NCBI GenBank assembly: GCA_026713285.1 | Contig: JAPOOT010000182.1 | Span: forward strand, 1 to 8,343 | Reading direction: 5' to 3' | DNA from: Gemmatimonadota bacterium | Lineage (GTDB): Bacteria; JAAXHH01 | DNA length: 8,343 nucleotides | Part shown: positions 6,220-8,343 of the stretch, in pieces | Layout of the letters: each line of letters begins with the position of its first letter | Position numbering within the stretch: position 1 is the stretch's first letter | Notes under the pieces: generated by a model | Seen by the model: only the letters and a program-made list of their open reading frames with translations | Database searches by the model: none | Told to the model about the DNA's origin: nothing | Made by a program: the position numbers and the translations under genes

Positions 6220-6224
6220 ATTAA
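6212..6224. promoter_or_regulatory. Candidate LysR-type operator (T-N11-A dyad) over the IMPDH -35 box
   Basis: TTAGTCAAATTAA fits the T-N11-A form with dyad arms; the outer bases extend the arms to ATTA (6211-6214) and TAAT (6222-6225). It covers the -35 box of the dehydrogenase promoter and lies just downstream of the -10 of the LysR promoter. Binding here could repress both. AT-rich DNA makes such dyads fairly easy to find by chance. Confidence 0.35.
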
Positions 6225-6240
6225 TAAAATCAATATGCAC

Positions 6241-6253
6241 TATTGAGATAATA
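6241..6253. promoter_or_regulatory. Second candidate LysR-type operator (T-N11-A dyad)
   Basis: TATTGAGATAATA has perfect four-base inverted arms (TATT / AATA) around five bases and fits T-N11-A. Its centre (6247) is 29 bases from that of the first dyad (6218), close to three helical turns, so a LysR tetramer could contact both on one DNA face. It lies in the LysR gene's own leader, just before its start codon. Same caution about AT-rich chance. Confidence 0.33.
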
Positions 6254-6258
6254 TATAA

Positions 6259-7197
6259 ATGAACCTGTCCTACGATCAAGCCGTCGCATTTCATGCCGTA
6301 GCCCGTCACGGCAGTTTTTCCCTGGCGGCAAAAGCCCTCTTCCGGTCCCAGTCGGCCGTGAGCATCCAGGTGGCCAAGCTCGAAGGCGAAATCGGCCAGC
6401 CTCTGTTCCATCGGACGACCCGCCATCTCGCGCTCACCGAGGCAGGGAAGGTACTGCTCAAATACATGAGTGAGATGGAAGGACTGATGAAAGAGGCCGT
6501 TCAGGAACTGGAAGACCTGGATCGCCTCGAGGCCGGCCGTCTCGTGCTCTGCACGTCGGACACCACCGGCTGCTACCGCCTGCCGGCCATACTCAAGTCC
6601 TTCCAGGACCGCTATCCCGGAATCGACATCGTCGTAAAGAATGCCACGTCATTGCGGACCATCCAGACCGTGGTCGACGGCGAGGTGGACCTCGGCGTGG
6701 TCACGCTGGCCTATCTGCCTCGGGAGATCGAGGCGATCCCGCTGTTCTCCCGCCATGACGTGCTGATCACGCCGCCGGGTCATCCGCTGGCGGACCGGCG
6801 GACCGTGCATCTCAAGGATATGGAGCAATATCCGCTGATCCTGCTCGACCAGCACTGCGCCTCCCGGAAGCTGATCGACGATTTGTGCGAGCAATCCCGG
6901 GTGCGGCTCGACGTGGCGATGGAACTGAGTTCGATCGAAGTGATCAAGCACTTCGTGCGCATCGAGGCGGGCCTGTCCATCGTTCCCTCCGTCGCCATCC
7001 AGGAAGAGCTGGAAAACGGCACGCTCGCGCAGGTTTCCATCGGTGACTTCAGAAGCCGTCCCCGACAGAAAATGGGTGCGATCTACCTGAAGGGGCGGTA
7101 CCTGTCACGAGCGGCCCGGAGTTTCCTGGAAGTCCTGCAGACGTACTTCAGGCCGGGGAGGAAAATCACGGCGGAACGGGGCATGCCCGCGGCCTGA
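6259..7197 (+). CDS. LysR-type transcriptional regulator
   Basis: A 312-residue DNA-binding regulator. The winged helix-turn-helix fills residues 1-60, with the recognition region around GSFSLAAKALFRSQSAVSIQVAKLE (residues 18-42) and the typical wing end QPLFHRTTRHLALTEAG. A linker helix (about 63-92) is followed by a two-lobed effector domain (about 94-295) starting LVLCTSDTTGCYRLP and containing DGEVDLGVVT, a usual inter-lobe segment. The co-inducer cannot be told. It is divergent from the IMP dehydrogenase, with a 234-base gap holding overlapping promoters and two candidate operators, so autoregulation and control of that gene are the natural hypotheses; a purine-related effector is only inferred. 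There is no clear Shine-Dalgarno before 6259, only GAG at 6245-6247 in AT-rich leader. The last codons (Ala-Ala-stop) lie inside the first unit of a tandem array, and the tail after about residue 300 is probably outside the fold. Confidence 0.93.
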   Translation: MNLSYDQAVAFHAVARHGSFSLAAKALFRSQSAVSIQVAKLEGEIGQPLFHRTTRHLALTEAGKVLLKYMSEMEGLMKEAVQELEDLDRLEAGRLVLCTSDTTGCYRLPAILKSFQDRYPGIDIVVKNATSLRTIQTVVDGEVDLGVVTLAYLPREIEAIPLFSRHDVLITPPGHPLADRRTVHLKDMEQYPLILLDQHCASRKLIDDLCEQSRVRLDVAMELSSIEVIKHFVRIEAGLSIVPSVAIQEELENGTLAQVSIGDFRSRPRQKMGAIYLKGRYLSRAARSFLEVLQTYFRPGRKITAERGMPAA

Positions 7198-7334
7198 TTT
7201 GGCTCCGGAGGCCGTGGTCCAGCCGGCGGCCTGATTTGGCTCCGGAGGCCGGGGTCCAGCCGGCGGCCTGATTTGGCTCCGGAGGCCGGGGTCATCCCGC
7301 GGCCCGATTTGGCTCCGGAGGCCGAGGCAGGCCG
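7189..7334. repeat. Tandem array of four 36-37 bp units starting at the LysR stop codon
   Basis: Units occupy 7189-7225 (37), 7226-7262 (37), 7263-7298 (36) and 7299-7334 (36) with no spacer. Each starts GCGGCCTGATTTGGCTCC and continues GGAGGCCG, with a variable tail. Units 1 and 2 differ at one base (T at 7215, G at 7252); the first 26 bases are identical in units 1-3, and unit 4 has one change there. The core holds the palindrome CTCCGGAG. The first unit carries the last two Ala codons and the TGA of the LysR gene. The unit length is not a multiple of three beyond the first copies, so the array is not a protein repeat. There are no unique spacers, so it is not CRISPR. Confidence 0.93.
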
Positions 7335-7536
7335 GCGTCGAGACTAGGCACCGGTGGACGGATCGATTCCGCGGCCTGGTCAGGCTTGGTGGGCCGTCCA
7401 ACTTCGTGGTCCGGTCAGGCTTATAAGGGGGAACTGGCCAGGCTATCGCGCGTCTAACCATAATGACTGCATACAAGCATAAAGTTTACTTTGAGGATTC
7501 TGCTGCGTTATGGAATTACACGCCCGGAGGTGAAAC
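7198..7536. other. Intergenic region between LysR and lipoprotein genes (339 bases)
   Basis: About 240 bases are the tandem array and its decayed copies. The rest (7441-7536) is more AT-rich and is the likely leader of the lipoprotein gene. Within it TTGAGG at 7491-7496 is a possible -35, but no matching -10 at good spacing was found. No open reading frame here looks like a gene, and no hairpin followed by a T-run is seen after the LysR stop. Confidence 0.6.
7335..7440. repeat. Three decayed copies continuing the 36-37 bp array
   Basis: The 36 bases at 7335-7370 align without gaps to unit 3 at about 23 of 36 positions. The next 35 (7371-7405) again begin GCGGCCTG and match at about 21 of 36. 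The block from 7406 matches the one before it, sharing GGTCAGGCTT at 7378-7387 and 7413-7422, exactly 35 bases apart. The period and phase are kept, so these look like old, drifted copies. Counts are by eye. Confidence 0.6.
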
Positions 7537-8115
7537 ATGACTCTCCTCAGCAACCAACGAATCGCCGTTGTCGCCGTCACGCTGTCCTTCGTCGTGGTAT
7601 CGGCCGTCGGCTGCGCCGCGCACCGGCCCACGCTCGCAGAATCAAAGGACCTGGTGAACGTGACCGTCCTGCCTGCCGGCCCCAAGAACTGGTTGTACAC
7701 GGTGGAGACGAAAAACGCCGAGTACCTTACGAGCGTGGAATTCATCTCCCCGGACCTGGAGGGATGCAAGGTGCTCGCACTGCCCGAGGAAATCAGAATC
7801 GCCCAGCGGACGACGCCCGATGGCATCAAAGTAAACCTGAGGGGAAGCATGTATGGCGACCGGTTCACCCAGTTCCGCCGCCTGAGGTTGATACTGACTA
7901 GCGACGCGCCGAAGAGTCGGGGTGAAATAAACATCCGGGTAACCGATTTTCGCGGAAACACCACGATGATCGAATCCATCGCGGGGCCAGTCGCCGCCCG
8001 GATAGGCACGCCCCGATACGCCTGGCAACGCGCCTGGCGCTCTTACGACGTAATGCCCCAGCATTTCGGTCTATTTCCCGACAACCTGGTGCGCTTCAGC
8101 TTTATAGGGAATTGA
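7537..8115 (+). CDS. Small predicted lipoprotein of unknown function
   Basis: A 192-residue protein with a lipoprotein signal peptide: N-terminal MTLLSNQR, hydrophobic IAVVAVTLSFVVVSAV, then A-V-G-C with the lipidated Cys26. The lipobox has Val at -2, slightly off the usual Leu-Ala/Ser-Gly/Ala-Cys. After Cys there is no Asp at +2, so in a diderm outer-membrane sorting would be expected. The mature part (about 27-192) is mostly alternating hydrophobic and polar residues (NWLYTVETKNAEYLTSVEF, RLRLILTS, GEINIRVTDF), suggesting an all-beta fold. I recognise no family and no catalytic motif. GGAGGTGA at 7526-7533 gives a very good ribosome site for the ATG at 7537. It converges on pgk with only 51 bases between stops. 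Gene reality is well supported; function is unknown. Confidence 0.83.
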   Translation: MTLLSNQRIAVVAVTLSFVVVSAVGCAAHRPTLAESKDLVNVTVLPAGPKNWLYTVETKNAEYLTSVEFISPDLEGCKVLALPEEIRIAQRTTPDGIKVNLRGSMYGDRFTQFRRLRLILTSDAPKSRGEINIRVTDFRGNTTMIESIAGPVAARIGTPRYAWQRAWRSYDVMPQHFGLFPDNLVRFSFIGN

Positions 8116-8166
8116 CGCTCGCGGTCGATGCCAGACCCAGGTCGGTACCAGGCCTACTCGGCCGCC

Positions 8167-8343
8167 TCAACTTTCTTCCAGTGCGCGCACGCCCGGCAGC
8201 GCTTTGCCTTCCAGTAACTCGAGCGATGCGCCGCCCCCCGTAGAGACGTGGCTCACACGGTCAGCGAGACGGAGGGTGTTCACCGCCGCCGCCGTATCCC
8301 CTCCTCCGATTATGGACACGGCGCCTCGGCCGGTGGCGTCCGA
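8167..8343 (-). CDS. pgk: Phosphoglycerate kinase, C-terminal 58 residues (partial, runs off right edge)
   Basis: The minus strand from the window edge reads in one open frame to a TGA at 8169-8167 and gives the highly conserved C-terminal end of phosphoglycerate kinase: SIIGGGDTAAAV, the nucleotide-binding GGGDT loop, then ADRVSHVSTGGGASLELLEGK and LPGVRALEES. The enzyme transfers phosphate between 1,3-bisphosphoglycerate and ADP in glycolysis and gluconeogenesis in the cytoplasm. About 58 of the usual 390-400 residues are in the window; the start lies beyond 8343. Nothing looks truncated at the C-terminus. It converges with the lipoprotein gene, so no functional link follows from position. 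Confidence 0.96.
   Translation of the reverse strand, partial: SDATGRGAVSIIGGGDTAAAVNTLRLADRVSHVSTGGGASLELLEGKALPGVRALEES

Noticed and set aside
7189..7334. Array considered as a CRISPR
   Set aside because: The units are adjacent with no unique spacers, and no cas gene is present in the window.
8116..8166. Possible bidirectional terminator between the lipoprotein gene and pgk
   Set aside because: Only a four-base GGCC/GGCC pairing around TACTC was found, with no T-run on either strand.

Overview
The window is a high-GC, gene-dense stretch of bacterial chromosome carrying seven complete genes and the C-terminal end of an eighth. Purine-rich Shine-Dalgarno sites, an Sec signal peptide and a lipobox protein suggest a diderm (Gram-negative type) bacterium. 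No gene pins down the phylum. The mix (Eis-like acetyltransferase, secreted CocE/NonD hydrolase, a divergent Tritrichomonas-type IMP dehydrogenase) looks more like an environmental, poorly cultured lineage than a model proteobacterium, but that is an impression only. No phage, transposase, CRISPR, tRNA or rRNA signal was seen.

Layout. 52-1182 (+): two-part GNAT N-acetyltransferase of the Eis type. It converges on a block of four minus-strand genes, which in transcription order are an IMP dehydrogenase (6024-4537), a HAD-superfamily hydrolase (4420-3749), a small protein with a C-terminal J domain (3722-3276) and a secreted CocE/NonD-type serine hydrolase (3157-1274). The gaps between them are 116, 26 and 118 bases, so read-through transcription is possible; no convincing intrinsic terminator separates them. 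A LysR-type regulator (6259-7197, +) is divergent from the dehydrogenase. After it come a repeat-filled gap, a small lipoprotein (7537-8115, +) and the end of phosphoglycerate kinase (8167-8343, -, running off the right edge), convergent with the lipoprotein gene.

The most interesting content is non-coding. (1) The 116-base gap between the dehydrogenase stop and the HAD start is filled by eight tandem copies of a 15-bp unit (4431-4550), five codons long, and the dehydrogenase stop codon lies inside the last copy. (2) The stop codon of the LysR gene lies inside the first copy of a second, unrelated tandem array of 36-37 bp units (7189-7334), which fades into three decayed copies up to about 7440. 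The divergent LysR/IMPDH pair is therefore bracketed by two different arrays, each starting at a stop codon. (3) The AT-rich divergent gap (about 6187-6258) holds two interlocked opposing sigma70-like promoters whose -35 boxes form an inverted repeat, plus two T-N11-A dyads of the kind LysR-type regulators bind. This suggests the regulator controls itself and the IMP dehydrogenase.

Smaller gaps: 1183-1273 (between convergent genes) and 3158-3275 (upstream of the hydrolase) show no feature I can defend, and 8116-8166 shows no clear terminator.
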